DNA from: Deltaproteobacteria bacterium
Lineage (GTDB): Bacteria; Myxococcota_A; UBA9160; SZUA-336
DNA length: 39,135 nt
Direction of reading: 5' to 3'
Assembly (NCBI GenBank): GCA_029261895.1
Contig: JAJDAK010000010.1
Span: 1-39,135 of the forward strand
Part shown: one piece after another, positions 8,826 through 16,789 of the stretch
How positions within the stretch are numbered: the first letter of the stretch is position 1
How the letters are laid out: the number at the start of each line of letters is the position of its first letter
Notes under the pieces: model-generated
The model's database searches: none
What the model was told of the DNA's origin: nothing
What the model saw: the letters and a program-made list of their open reading frames with translations, nothing else
Program-made: the position numbers and the translations under genes

Positions 8826-10136
8826 CTATTTCGATGATTTCACGATACCCGACGAATGCTGCCCACAACGCGCGCGGAGTTTGCCCGCGAGATAAATCGA
8901 TCCCGTGATCAGCACGAGCTCACCGGGCTTGCGCAGCGCAAGCGCTCGGTCAAAAGCGGCCTTGGGCTCAGGTTCGATCTCCACGGACTCGATCCCGGCC
9001 GCATGGGCCGCCTCCCGTAGCTGGTTGGGATCCGCCGATCTTAGCGTCTCAGCATGGGTGAGCACGAGAACCCGCAGTTGCGGCGCCAACGCGGCCAAAA
9101 TCTCCCCTGCATGCTTGTCCCGCGAGATCGAGACCAGGCCCACGGCCGAACGGCCAGGCCAGCGTGCTTCAAGCGTCTTCGCTAGCGCCACCGCCGAGTC
9201 GGGTGTATGGGCAGAATCCAGCAAGAGATCGCCGAATGATTCAACCCGCGCCGGAAGCCTGAGCTCCTTCAGCTCAGCGATTTCAGCTGCCAAGAGCGTG
9301 CGCCCGAGCAACGCCTCCACCGCATGGATCGCCAGTGCCAGATTGGTTGCTTGGTGGGCGCCGAACGGAGGTGCTGTGACCTCACGTCCGTCGCGCAGGC
9401 TGAATCGAAGCACATCGGGTCCGAGTTGAACGTCACGAACATCAACCTGCTCCAACGGGGTGTCGGATACCACCGCGGCAGCCAACACCGCGGGCAGCGC
9501 ATCGGGCGACAGCGGTCCGTGCATGAGAGGAATTCCCGCACGCGCGATCCCCATTTTTTCACGCGCGATCGCTTCGCGTGTGGTGCCGAGTTTATCCGTA
9601 TGTTCAAGTTGCACTGACGTCAGCACCGAAACATGTGCGTTCACGATGTTGGTTGAGTCCAAACGTCCGCCGAGCCCCACCTCAATCACGCCGACATCGA
9701 CATTCTCTCGTCGGAAAACCTCGAGTGCGAGCACCGTCGCCACGTCGAAAAAACTCGGTCGATACATCACATCCTTTTGTTGGATATCGATCGCAGGCTT
9801 CAACGCGTTGAGGGCTTGCAAAAGTTTTTCGTCCGAGACCGACGCTCCATTGACACGAAAGCGTTCACACCAGCTTTCGAGATGCGGGGATGTAAACGTG
9901 CCTACGGAAGTACCGGCTTTGAGTAAGAGCGCTTCGGTCGCAAGCGCGACGCTCCCCTTCCCTTTGGATCCAGCGATGTGAATGCACGCCAAACCGCGCT
10001 CCGGATGACCGGCGCGCACGAGCAACGCTCGAATTCGCCCGAGGCCGAGGGCTTCGTAGTCAAAATCCTGCGTGCGCTCGTGGTTGATCAACCCGTTCAG
10101 ATACTGCTCGGCCTGGCTCAGGGTTTGGAGCGACAT
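8826..10136 (-). CDS. folC: Bifunctional folylpolyglutamate/dihydrofolate synthase FolC
   Basis: Adds glutamate to dihydropteroate or to tetrahydrofolate, using ATP, in the cytosol. The P-loop reads AGSKGKGSVA (usually TNGKGS) at about residues 49-58, followed by TSPHLESWCERFRVNG, the FFDVATVLALEVF block, VGLGGRLDSTN, and later LLDSAHTPDSA, all diagnostic of the Mur-ligase-like FolC family. With the ATG at 10136 it is 436 residues, normal for FolC; that ATG has GGAGG 8 bases upstream. A longer frame starting at 10298 would overlap the divergent kinase gene. The usual partner accD is not next to it; instead it heads an operon of CoA-ester genes. Only 19 bp separate it from the divergent kinase start. 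Confidence 0.95.
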   Translation of the reverse strand: MSLQTLSQAEQYLNGLINHERTQDFDYEALGLGRIRALLVRAGHPERGLACIHIAGSKGKGSVALATEALLLKAGTSVGTFTSPHLESWCERFRVNGASVSDEKLLQALNALKPAIDIQQKDVMYRPSFFDVATVLALEVFRRENVDVGVIEVGLGGRLDSTNIVNAHVSVLTSVQLEHTDKLGTTREAIAREKMGIARAGIPLMHGPLSPDALPAVLAAAVVSDTPLEQVDVRDVQLGPDVLRFSLRDGREVTAPPFGAHQATNLALAIHAVEALLGRTLLAAEIAELKELRLPARVESFGDLLLDSAHTPDSAVALAKTLEARWPGRSAVGLVSISRDKHAGEILAALAPQLRVLVLTHAETLRSADPNQLREAAHAAGIESVEIEPEPKAAFDRALALRKPGELVLITGSIYLAGKLRARCGQHSSGIVKSSK

Positions 10137-10155
10137 TGTGTTAGCCTCCGCGCGA

Positions 10156-11313
10156 ATGTCCTGGAATCTAAAGACGGTGGGGCGCGTTCGTTGGTGGGTC
10201 GAAGGCACGCCGCCGCGGACGCTCCAGAAGCTCATGCAGGACCCCGATGCGGTACTGCAGGGTCCGGGCAGTGTCGCTCGCGGGCCGGCTGGACGCAAAC
10301 ACTTCTATCGCCTCGAGAGCGAAACCGGTCATCCGGCGATTCTGGTAAAAATCTTCAACATTCAAGGCTGGGCATCGCGAGCACGCTACTGGATGCGGCC
10401 ATCGAAAGCGCGGCACGAGGCTGAGATCGCGCGGGCGCTTGTCAGCCGCGGCTTCGACGTCTCTGTTCCGATCGCTGTAGGTGAGGAACGACGCTGGGGC
10501 GTGCTGGCACGCAGCTTCTCCATCATCCCGGAGCTGCGCGCACGAGATCTACTTGCGATCTTGCGTGACCCGGAAACCACCGACGCAGAACGCCGCGCCA
10601 TCGCCGAGAACTTCGGCAGCTTCGCAAGAAAATTGCATGACGCGGGCATCAATCAGGACGACTTCTCTCCGAACAATTTCCTGTTGGACGACAAAGGCCG
10701 CTACGTCCTCATCGACTTCGAGCGCTGCGAGGTCGGGTCTCCGCTCGGCGAACGACGCTGGACTTTGATCGCAAAGCTTCACCGTCATAAAATGCGGCTG
10801 ACGTACAGCAATCGGCTGCGCTTTCTGCGCGCGTATCTCGGAGAGAACACCACAAGTCAGGAACTTCGCGACGCCTGGACGAAGATTGAGCCGATCTTCT
10901 ATGCACTTCGACGACGCGACGCGCGCCGAGCAGGGGAAGGCGCGTTCGAAGCGGGTCGCAATATTCATCACGATGGTGATATGTGGACCGTTCACGCAAG
11001 ACGAGACGAACCCGTCAAGCGAATCATGTTCGAAAACAACGACGCGGCTTGCACCGCCTGGCGACGCTCTCATCAGATTGAGCGCCTCGCGCTGCCTGCA
11101 CTAAAGGGGGTGCGCATGGGCCCAGACTGGGTCGAATACCAACGCCCAGACATCGACGGTGAGCCGAACCCGATTGAAATCGAACGCAACCTGAAACGCT
11201 GCAAGCGTTTCGGGGAGTTCGTGAGCGAGCCCCAATGGGGCGTGCTCGGCGGACTGACGGTTCTCACCAACCCGCACGGGTATCAACCCAACACCGACGA
11301 GGACGATGTATGA
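10156..11313 (+). CDS. Lipopolysaccharide kinase (KdkA/InaA-like) family protein
   Basis: 385 residues with a small protein-kinase-like fold in the first 220. GPAGRKHFYRLES resembles the nucleotide loop, ILVKIFN carries the conserved Lys, and HDAGINQDDFSPNNFLLDD followed by RYVLIDFERCEV gives the catalytic loop and the metal-binding DFE. This is the arrangement seen in KdkA, WaaP and InaA, which phosphorylate Kdo or heptose in the lipopolysaccharide core, so a sugar-kinase role at the inner face of the membrane is plausible. The last 160 residues have no recognised domain and contain a second His/Arg/Trp-rich unit. The ATG at 10156 has no clear ribosome site, and the promoter must lie inside the start of folC. 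The stop overlaps the next gene as ATGA. Confidence 0.7.
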   Translation: MSWNLKTVGRVRWWVEGTPPRTLQKLMQDPDAVLQGPGSVARGPAGRKHFYRLESETGHPAILVKIFNIQGWASRARYWMRPSKARHEAEIARALVSRGFDVSVPIAVGEERRWGVLARSFSIIPELRARDLLAILRDPETTDAERRAIAENFGSFARKLHDAGINQDDFSPNNFLLDDKGRYVLIDFERCEVGSPLGERRWTLIAKLHRHKMRLTYSNRLRFLRAYLGENTTSQELRDAWTKIEPIFYALRRRDARRAGEGAFEAGRNIHHDGDMWTVHARRDEPVKRIMFENNDAACTAWRRSHQIERLALPALKGVRMGPDWVEYQRPDIDGEPNPIEIERNLKRCKRFGEFVSEPQWGVLGGLTVLTNPHGYQPNTDEDDV

Positions 11314-11759
11314 CTGACCCTCAATCATTTCCCCAGAAACCAAACCCGCTCGTGAAGTGGTTGTGGTTATCTCTCCTGGTTCAGTTCGCAGCCATTGTCT
11401 TCACAGCCATCACGGATCCGGGAGCGCTGCTCACGATGCAGATGGTGCCTGCTTTGGGCACCAGTTTCGGTACGGTTAGCATGCTTTTACTAATCCACTA
11501 TGAACTACGGAAGCGCGCTTCACTAACGATCGACCGAAGCTCGATCTCGTGGCGCAGTGTACGGGGCAAGGAAACGATCGTGGTCCGACGCGACCAAATC
11601 GACGGCTTGCAATGGGACGGTAGCGACAATATCGGCGTACGACTGAAGGACGGCCAAATCCTCCCTATCACATACATGGGAGTCACGGATCATGACGGTG
11701 CGAGGCAAGCGTTGCTTAACGCAGTCAGCGAATCCGCGGAGACTAAGAAGAACGCCTAA
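11310..11759 (+). CDS. Small membrane protein with two TM segments and a C-terminal PH-like region
   Basis: 149 residues, starting at the ATG that overlaps the kinase stop (ATGA), so the two are translationally coupled. Two hydrophobic helices lie at about residues 16-38 (LVKWLWLSLLVQFAAIVFTAI) and 45-65, followed by a soluble tail of alternating beta strands (SLTIDRSSISWRSVRGKETIVVRRDQIDGLQW) that resembles the bPH domains of small YdbT/DUF-type membrane proteins. No catalytic residues are visible. Given its partner it may anchor or assist the kinase at the membrane, but that is inference from the coupling alone. Its 3' end overlaps the convergent radical SAM gene by 4 bases. Confidence 0.65.
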   Translation: MTDPQSFPQKPNPLVKWLWLSLLVQFAAIVFTAITDPGALLTMQMVPALGTSFGTVSMLLLIHYELRKRASLTIDRSSISWRSVRGKETIVVRRDQIDGLQWDGSDNIGVRLKDGQILPITYMGVTDHDGARQALLNAVSESAETKKNA

Positions 11760-12793
11760 GTAAAGAGGTAGCCGTTCTTCTTGCAGGTTTTGCAGATGGT
11801 GTCTTTGGTTGGGGAACGACCGACGATCTCACGGCGGGCTTCGACATACATCTCGCCGTTCCAGATCTCTCGGAAGTCTTTGTCATGAATATTGCCGTAG
11901 TTATGATTCTCGTCGTAAACACTGCAGCACGCGAGGACGTTGCCGTCCCAATTGATCGCGGTGTCCTGCCACGGTAGGTGACACATCTCTTCACGTTGCG
12001 CGGATTTTTCCTCGCGGTCGTAAGCACAGAATTCATCGTTCACCGGGAGCCAATGGCCGTCGCGTTCAAGCGCCGTGCCGGCAGTCTCGAAAATTTCCCT
12101 GCCCATGTCTGTGCGCGCAACATTGAGCTGCAGCTTAATACCTAGCTTCTCCGCTTGTTCGCGCGCGATGGGGACTTCATGTTCGTTGTGGCTAAAGACG
12201 TGAAAGAGCCAGATAACACGCGTGAAGGTATTTCCGAGTTCCTTCTTCTTGGCGACAAGCAGGCGGATATTGTCCATGACTCTTTCGAAGTCGCCGCCGC
12301 GTCGATAGACCGCGTAACTCTCGGGTGTCGCACCGTCCGCAGAGATGTAAATCTTCTTCACCTTCGCCTTCAATAGGCCTTCAGCCAGTTCGGGCGTCAG
12401 GTTATTGAGATGCGAGGAAAGCTTGACACTGACCTTGCGCTTGTACGCGAGCTCACACATGCGAACGATGTCTTTGTTGAGCAGCGGCTCGCCCCAGTTA
12501 TAGAGACGAACAGTGATGAGGTCTTTGCCCGCCTGATCGAGCACCTTCTCAAAGGTTTCGTAGGGCATCATGCCCTTGGTCGCGGTGGTATCGCCCTGGC
12601 CGGTCGGACAGAGCGGACAGCGCAGGTTGCAAACATTGCCTGACTCGACGGTAATTTTCGTCGGCGCGTACGGCAGACGCGTTAGCTTGAGCTTCGGCGC
12701 CAGCCACTCCATCGCAACGTTGTACACCTTGCGTGGCGTGAGGAAGTGCAACTCCTCGCGTAATATCACCCAGCGTTCGCGCAACGACGACAA
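11756..12793 (-). CDS. Radical SAM protein with SPASM domain
   Basis: 345 residues. The S-adenosylmethionine cluster motif is CNLRCPLC (CxxxCxxC) at about residue 58, preceded by ITVESGN, and followed by the GEP-type loop WGEPLLN. The C-terminal SPASM region has Cys at MCHLPW, VLACC and DTICKTCKKNG, enough to bind auxiliary iron-sulfur clusters. SPASM members modify peptides, alcohols or sugars; the substrate is not evident. The start is placed at a TTG (12793) 6 bases after GGAGGG; a TTG at 12826, directly after the upstream stop, would add 11 residues. The next gene upstream makes a small Cys-rich protein and is only 33 bp away, so the pair may act together. Confidence 0.88.
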   Translation of the reverse strand: MSSLRERWVILREELHFLTPRKVYNVAMEWLAPKLKLTRLPYAPTKITVESGNVCNLRCPLCPTGQGDTTATKGMMPYETFEKVLDQAGKDLITVRLYNWGEPLLNKDIVRMCELAYKRKVSVKLSSHLNNLTPELAEGLLKAKVKKIYISADGATPESYAVYRRGGDFERVMDNIRLLVAKKKELGNTFTRVIWLFHVFSHNEHEVPIAREQAEKLGIKLQLNVARTDMGREIFETAGTALERDGHWLPVNDEFCAYDREEKSAQREEMCHLPWQDTAINWDGNVLACCSVYDENHNYGNIHDKDFREIWNGEMYVEARREIVGRSPTKDTICKTCKKNGYLFT

Positions 12794-12826
12794 CTCGAGC
12801 CCTCCGTTAGACAGAAACCCGCCCAA

Positions 12827-13147
12827 CTATTGGGCCATGTACCGCTTCCAGGCACGGTACTCCCGCACGGCCTTGTCGTTCGTCTCCACCGCAGGGTAGA
12901 AATAACGCACGGCATGACCGCATTCCCGGCAGATCTTGTAACAGAACTTGAAGCCATCCACCTCGCGGATATTACCGACAATATCGCGACTGTCGTCAGA
13001 GCAGCACGGTTTGGGCTTCGATGGTGACGTAATCCGCTTTGGATAGTCATTCGACGGCGCATCGACGTCGTTGTAACGAATGATATTGCGCAGGTTTCTC
13101 TGCGGTTTTTGTTCTGCAGGCCTTAGATTGCTTCCGATTCTTTTCAC
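12827..13147 (-). CDS. Small Cys-rich, zinc-ribbon-like protein
   Basis: 106 residues, not recognised. The first half is basic and polar (KRIGSNLRPAEQKPQRN). The second half carries PCC, then about 25 residues on FCYKICRECGHAVRYFYP, i.e. six Cys with a CxxC and a His, resembling a zinc ribbon or a small iron-sulfur binding site. The start is GTG at 13147 with GAGG 6-7 bases upstream; upstream in-frame codons overlap the NRDE gene and look non-coding. It lies 22 bp after the NRDE gene and 33 bp before the radical SAM gene, all on one strand. It could be a partner or a substrate of the radical SAM enzyme; neither is shown. Confidence 0.65.
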   Translation of the reverse strand: MKRIGSNLRPAEQKPQRNLRNIIRYNDVDAPSNDYPKRITSPSKPKPCCSDDSRDIVGNIREVDGFKFCYKICRECGHAVRYFYPAVETNDKAVREYRAWKRYMAQ

Positions 13148-13169
13148 TTTATTCCTCGTCGCTCCATGC

Positions 13170-13910
13170 TTACTGGAGTTGCTCCAGCAGACTCGTAAAA
13201 TCACGATACTTAGAACTACACGGCGCACCATCGGCGTGCTCGTAACGCCAACGCTGCTGATCTCGAACCAAAACAGCGGATGACCGCGTACCGTAATCCG
13301 CTGTATGAACGCATACATGACCGAGTGGATTCGAATCGCCGTCATGGCTGGCCAAAACGCTCTTGAGATCCGCGATCACCTGCCCGGTGTCACGCTGAAG
13401 ATCCAACGCCTTCACACGCGCGCGAATGCGACCGACCTTGCCGTCCGCAGCGTTGGGATCTTCACGATTACCCAGCACGTGAACACCCGGTTGCATCGCT
13501 TGGACATCCATTCCGGCTGCTGAATTCTTCGCGACGTAGGTCGATTGACCATCCGCGCAAAGCAGAAAAAATGGGTTGTAGCTGCTGCTCAAACTTGCCT
13601 CGATTTCCTCAATCATGTCTGTGGGGCTTTTCTTACCCAGAAGGTCGATGATCAGCTTTCCACGCGATCGTTTGTCGGTCCCCTGCTCGGCGGCTCGGTT
13701 CGTCAAGCCGACAAAAACACCGTTTGCGTTCAGGCCCATCCATGTTCCGCCCGCTTCGAGATCCTGCGGCGCCACGAAGGCAACCCCAGCGGGCCGAGCA
13801 TCAAAGCACCCGGGAGGGGCCGCTGCTCTAGCGAAGTATTCGTCGCGATTGGATGCCACCACCAATGGGCACCCAAGAACCACCCGGTCCAGCACGATTA
13901 GCGTGCACAT
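13170..13910 (-). CDS. NRDE-family (TANGO2-like) protein
   Basis: 246 residues. The N-terminus MCTLIVLDRVVLGCPLVVASNRDEYFAR carries the NRDE motif that names the family, followed by GGTWMGLNANGVFVGLTNR, with Ser/Arg-rich and LGNR blocks later. The Cys at position 2 is conserved in the family and is where an Ntn-hydrolase nucleophile would sit, but no activity is established; TANGO2 homologues are linked to lipid and haem handling in eukaryotes. The ATG start has AAGGA a few bases upstream. It appears to be the first gene of the NRDE, Cys-rich protein, radical SAM run, and 127 bp of non-coding sequence precede it. Confidence 0.9.
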   Translation of the reverse strand: MCTLIVLDRVVLGCPLVVASNRDEYFARAAAPPGCFDARPAGVAFVAPQDLEAGGTWMGLNANGVFVGLTNRAAEQGTDKRSRGKLIIDLLGKKSPTDMIEEIEASLSSSYNPFFLLCADGQSTYVAKNSAAGMDVQAMQPGVHVLGNREDPNAADGKVGRIRARVKALDLQRDTGQVIADLKSVLASHDGDSNPLGHVCVHTADYGTRSSAVLVRDQQRWRYEHADGAPCSSKYRDFTSLLEQLQ

Positions 13911-14037
13911 CCATCCTTCTCTGGTAGCAACCGAAAAAAGCGGTTTGCTCCAGTGCGGTTATAACGCGTTTCGACGGTTTCCGCTAGTGCATGGATAGGC
14001 AGATATTCGGTCAACCTGTTGATTTATAAAGATAAAA

Positions 14038-15351
14038 TCAGCCTAAATTAGGAACAACCCGAAGCCGAGATGGTGCGTTTTCGGTCGCTTCTTCGACCTC
14101 TTCCGGCGCTTCTACGGAATCGTCAGGGATCCGGAACTCGAGCCCATAGGACTCAAAAAGTGGTCCCAGGACCTCCGCATGCTCGGTCAAAGTGGTCTTC
14201 ACGGACTCAAACCCGTGCCGCACCGCATCGTGGCGCTTCCAGAACACCATCGGATCCAGGTCAAAGAACTTCTCATCATTCTCCCGTGACTCGATGACCA
14301 CGATATCGCCGCGGAAGTGCTCATTCTGCTGGTAGTTCCGGAGCCCGAGAGCAAGGCGGGTGTGGAGCAGGGTTCGAAACACCTGATTCATCACCGAGCG
14401 AAAACCGCGATCCGCCAGATACTTGGGGTAGCCATCCTCGTCGCGCCCCGTTCGATTCAGGTAGGGACGGAACGGGTTGTAACAGATCACAAGGTCCGCC
14501 CCCTGCTCCACGGCAACGTCGATATTCGCCGTCCGTCGCACGCCGCCATCGACGTAGTCGACGCCATTGATGCGCGCGGGACGGTAGAAACCCGGCAACG
14601 CGGCCGACGCCTGCACAGCCTGAGAGATTGTCAGGCCGTGGTCATTATCGGGACCAAAAACAACCCGCTGGGCGGTATCGAGATCGGTGGCGGTAATGAG
14701 CAAGCGGCGTCCCGTTTCGCGATACAGATCCGCGAAGCGATTCGGTGCACCGATGGCGGCCATGTTTCGCGAGAGCCAACGCTCGATCGGAGAATTATCA
14801 AAGAATCCCGACGGCAGTAGCGCACCCAGCGACGGGACGGGACGTTTCGGCGAAACCTCCTCGAAGAGCTCCAGCAAAAACGTTTCGAGGTGCGTGTAGG
14901 AAGGGTGCTCGAGCAGCGTTTGGAATGACGGGCCGACGCGTGCGGGCAACTCCGGTAATACAGATGCCAGGTCCATCAATAAACCCGGCAGATACGCGGC
15001 CAGCTGCGCAGAGAAAACGAGCGGGCGCCCAGCGAACTCTGCGAAGTTGGGAAAATAGAAATCGATCGGACGTAACTGTGAGAGGCGCTCGGACGTGCCT
15101 TCCAGCGCCTCGATCATCTCGTCGGGTGAAATGCCACCAGCGAGAGAGGTGCCGAGCAGCGCGCCCGCGGAGAGACCTACGTAGATATCGAACTCGGTCG
15201 ATTTATGGTTCGGTAGGAACTCATCGAGTGCCTTGAGGCCGCCGACCTTGAACGCTCCCCCGGATACGGCACCGCCTGCAAGTACGAGGGCGATCTTGGG
15301 GTTCCGGGGCGGACGATGTCCGGATTTGCGCTGGACGAGTGTGAGTCCCAA
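14038..15351 (-). CDS. Patatin-like phospholipase family protein
   Basis: 437 residues. The patatin lipase plan is intact: the glycine-rich oxyanion loop LAGGAVSGGAFKVGGLKAL (about residues 24-42), the nucleophile elbow GLSAGAL (GxSxG) near residue 60, and the catalytic Asp in YVDGGVRR (DGG) near 270. This makes it a Ser-Asp dyad acyl hydrolase acting on phospholipids or lysolipids. No signal peptide is present, and the C-terminal 120 residues (with DLDPMVFWKRHDAVRHGFE) are typical of the RssA/YlbK-like or larger bacterial patatins. The start is TTG with an AGGGGG ribosome site 4-5 bases upstream. It runs alone on the minus strand; a weak AT-rich inverted repeat follows its stop near 14016-14037. 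Confidence 0.93.
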   Translation of the reverse strand: MGLTLVQRKSGHRPPRNPKIALVLAGGAVSGGAFKVGGLKALDEFLPNHKSTEFDIYVGLSAGALLGTSLAGGISPDEMIEALEGTSERLSQLRPIDFYFPNFAEFAGRPLVFSAQLAAYLPGLLMDLASVLPELPARVGPSFQTLLEHPSYTHLETFLLELFEEVSPKRPVPSLGALLPSGFFDNSPIERWLSRNMAAIGAPNRFADLYRETGRRLLITATDLDTAQRVVFGPDNDHGLTISQAVQASAALPGFYRPARINGVDYVDGGVRRTANIDVAVEQGADLVICYNPFRPYLNRTGRDEDGYPKYLADRGFRSVMNQVFRTLLHTRLALGLRNYQQNEHFRGDIVVIESRENDEKFFDLDPMVFWKRHDAVRHGFESVKTTLTEHAEVLGPLFESYGLEFRIPDDSVEAPEEVEEATENAPSRLRVVPNLG

Positions 15352-15757
15352 ATAATCCCCCTTACATCCGCTCTTCTACCGAGCTTGGGGGGTGCTCCGC
15401 GACAGCTCGGCCATGTTCAGCTCTATGGATCGGTTCGCGAAGGGTCTCGACTCAAGTCCAATCCCTGAATACGCAAGAATTCGCCCGACCGGAGCATTGG
15501 GAGCTTATGCAGTGCGTCAGGGATGTCAAGATACGGCCCCGTCTGTAGCGAACTGCCTCGCGCTTTCCCTTGAAACCCGTTGGTATCGATAAAGTTCTTG
15601 CGCATCAAGTACTTACGTCATTCGTGTGGTTGACAGCCGGCCCCTCAGACGACTAGCCTGAAAATCTTCGTTTAATCGCGGAAACACCGGCCACACAAGG
15701 GGTTGGGTTTGTGCGCGTGGTTCCGAATAGAAACCACGGAGGGCTATCCAAGTCTTT
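15352..15757. other. 406-bp intergenic region between divergent genes
   Basis: Separates the patatin gene (minus) from the TolA/TonB-like gene (plus). It holds the candidate promoter at 15630-15659 described separately and a 7-bp inverted repeat CCGAGCT/AGCTCGG at 15379-15410 with an 18-base loop. A minus-strand open frame at 15423-15605 (60 codons, ATG start, weak ribosome site) could be a small gene ahead of the patatin gene, but it matches nothing I know. I see no tRNA or riboswitch fold. Confidence 0.5.
15630..15659 (+). promoter_or_regulatory. Candidate sigma-70-type promoter for the TolA/TonB-like operon
   Basis: A perfect -35 box TTGACA lies at 15630-15635, and 18 bases later TAGCCT (3 of 6 to TATAAT) at 15654-15659. 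Transcription would begin near 15666, leaving a leader of about 90 bases before the ATG at 15758. The -10 match is weak, so this is a suggestion from position and the perfect -35 only. Confidence 0.4.
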
Positions 15758-16789
15758 ATGCACCATGGTGGCTCCGATTCAGCCGCTCTCGGCGCGGGGA
15801 TCACGTCCGGCATCCCTCGCTTCGATCCCTTGGCTCCTCGCGGAAGCCAAGCCGGGAGACGTTTGCTCGTCGCCTCGATCCTGTTCCATCTGGTGATTTT
15901 GGCGTTGTTTTGGAACGTGCTAATCGGCGTGGTTGAAGAGAAAGACGAAACCGTTGTCGTGCGCATGCTCGAGGAAAAAATTCCCGAGCCAGAACCCAAG
16001 AAACAACGCCGCAAGGTGCTCGCCCAACGTCGTGTTGATGCATCGGTGCGGCGTTTCACCGAAGTCGTGCAACCTGAGATTCAACAGGTGAAACCGGTTC
16101 CGGTATTGACGCAAACTCAGAAGGTCGACGTCACGCCCATGAAAGTCACCGACGCACCGAAGAAAGTAGAGAAGCGTGAGATCGTTACAGAAAACGTAAA
16201 CGTATTTTCCGATGTGCCCAAGCAAGTGCAGCCCGTCACGATGGAGCAAGCCAACCCGAACGTGAAACAGGTCAAGGTCGCGCAAGCGACGAGCGGTCCG
16301 CGCAAAGTTCGCGCATCGGGGCCACAGACGAATACGCGCGCGGTCGACGTTGAATCGCCGAGCGCGCAAGAAGGCGTGATCTCAAGTCAGTCTGTAGCGG
16401 GACATACTGAGGGCTCACGCATCGCAGCACTCGAGTCAGGAATTTCAGACCGTGATCTCGATGGCACCGGCAGGGATGGCATCATTTCCGGTACAAACAA
16501 GGACTGCATGAAAGATCCCGTATGCCGCGAGTATCTCCAGATGATTCGCGATCGGGTCTACGCGCGCTGGCACATCCCGCAGGACATCGATCCTGGGAAA
16601 ATCATCCTGGCGTTCAGAATCGATCGCGGGGGATCGGCGCACGGCGTTACCGTCAAGGCCGCCGATGATCAGATACTCGGTGATACCTGTCAGACTGCGT
16701 TTCGTCACGCCAGCCCGTTTCCACCGCCACCCAAAGAGATTCACTACATCGTCAACAAAAAGCTGAGTGCTAAGTTCTCCTACGACTAA
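15758..16789 (+). CDS. TolA/TonB-like energy transducer
   Basis: 343 residues. One transmembrane helix at about residues 36-58 (RLLVASILFHLVILALFW) follows a short cytoplasmic tail and contains SILFH, the SxxxH motif by which TonB and TolA couple to the ExbB/ExbD or TolQ/TolR proton channel. A long Pro/Lys/Glu/Val-rich periplasmic spacer (about 60-245) comes next. The C-terminal domain (about 250-343), with YLQMIRDRVYARWHIP, IILAFRIDRGGSAHGV and ASPFPPPPKE, resembles TolA/TonB C-terminal domains, and three Cys (CMKDPVC, DTC) could form a disulfide as in TolA. It carries force from the inner membrane to an outer-membrane partner. The next gene starts at the base after its stop, so the repeat protein is coupled to it; exbB/exbD lie across on the other strand. 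Confidence 0.85.
   Translation: MHHGGSDSAALGAGITSGIPRFDPLAPRGSQAGRRLLVASILFHLVILALFWNVLIGVVEEKDETVVVRMLEEKIPEPEPKKQRRKVLAQRRVDASVRRFTEVVQPEIQQVKPVPVLTQTQKVDVTPMKVTDAPKKVEKREIVTENVNVFSDVPKQVQPVTMEQANPNVKQVKVAQATSGPRKVRASGPQTNTRAVDVESPSAQEGVISSQSVAGHTEGSRIAALESGISDRDLDGTGRDGIISGTNKDCMKDPVCREYLQMIRDRVYARWHIPQDIDPGKIILAFRIDRGGSAHGVTVKAADDQILGDTCQTAFRHASPFPPPPKEIHYIVNKKLSAKFSYD

Noticed and set aside
13911..14037. Terminator or promoter between the NRDE and patatin genes
   Set aside because: A 6-bp AT-rich inverted repeat near 14016-14037 and a TTGACC on the minus strand are visible, but both are too weak to call.
15423..15605. 60-codon minus-strand gene upstream of the patatin gene
   Set aside because: Open and with an ATG, but a weak ribosome site and no recognised similarity; kept only as a remark in the intergenic entry.
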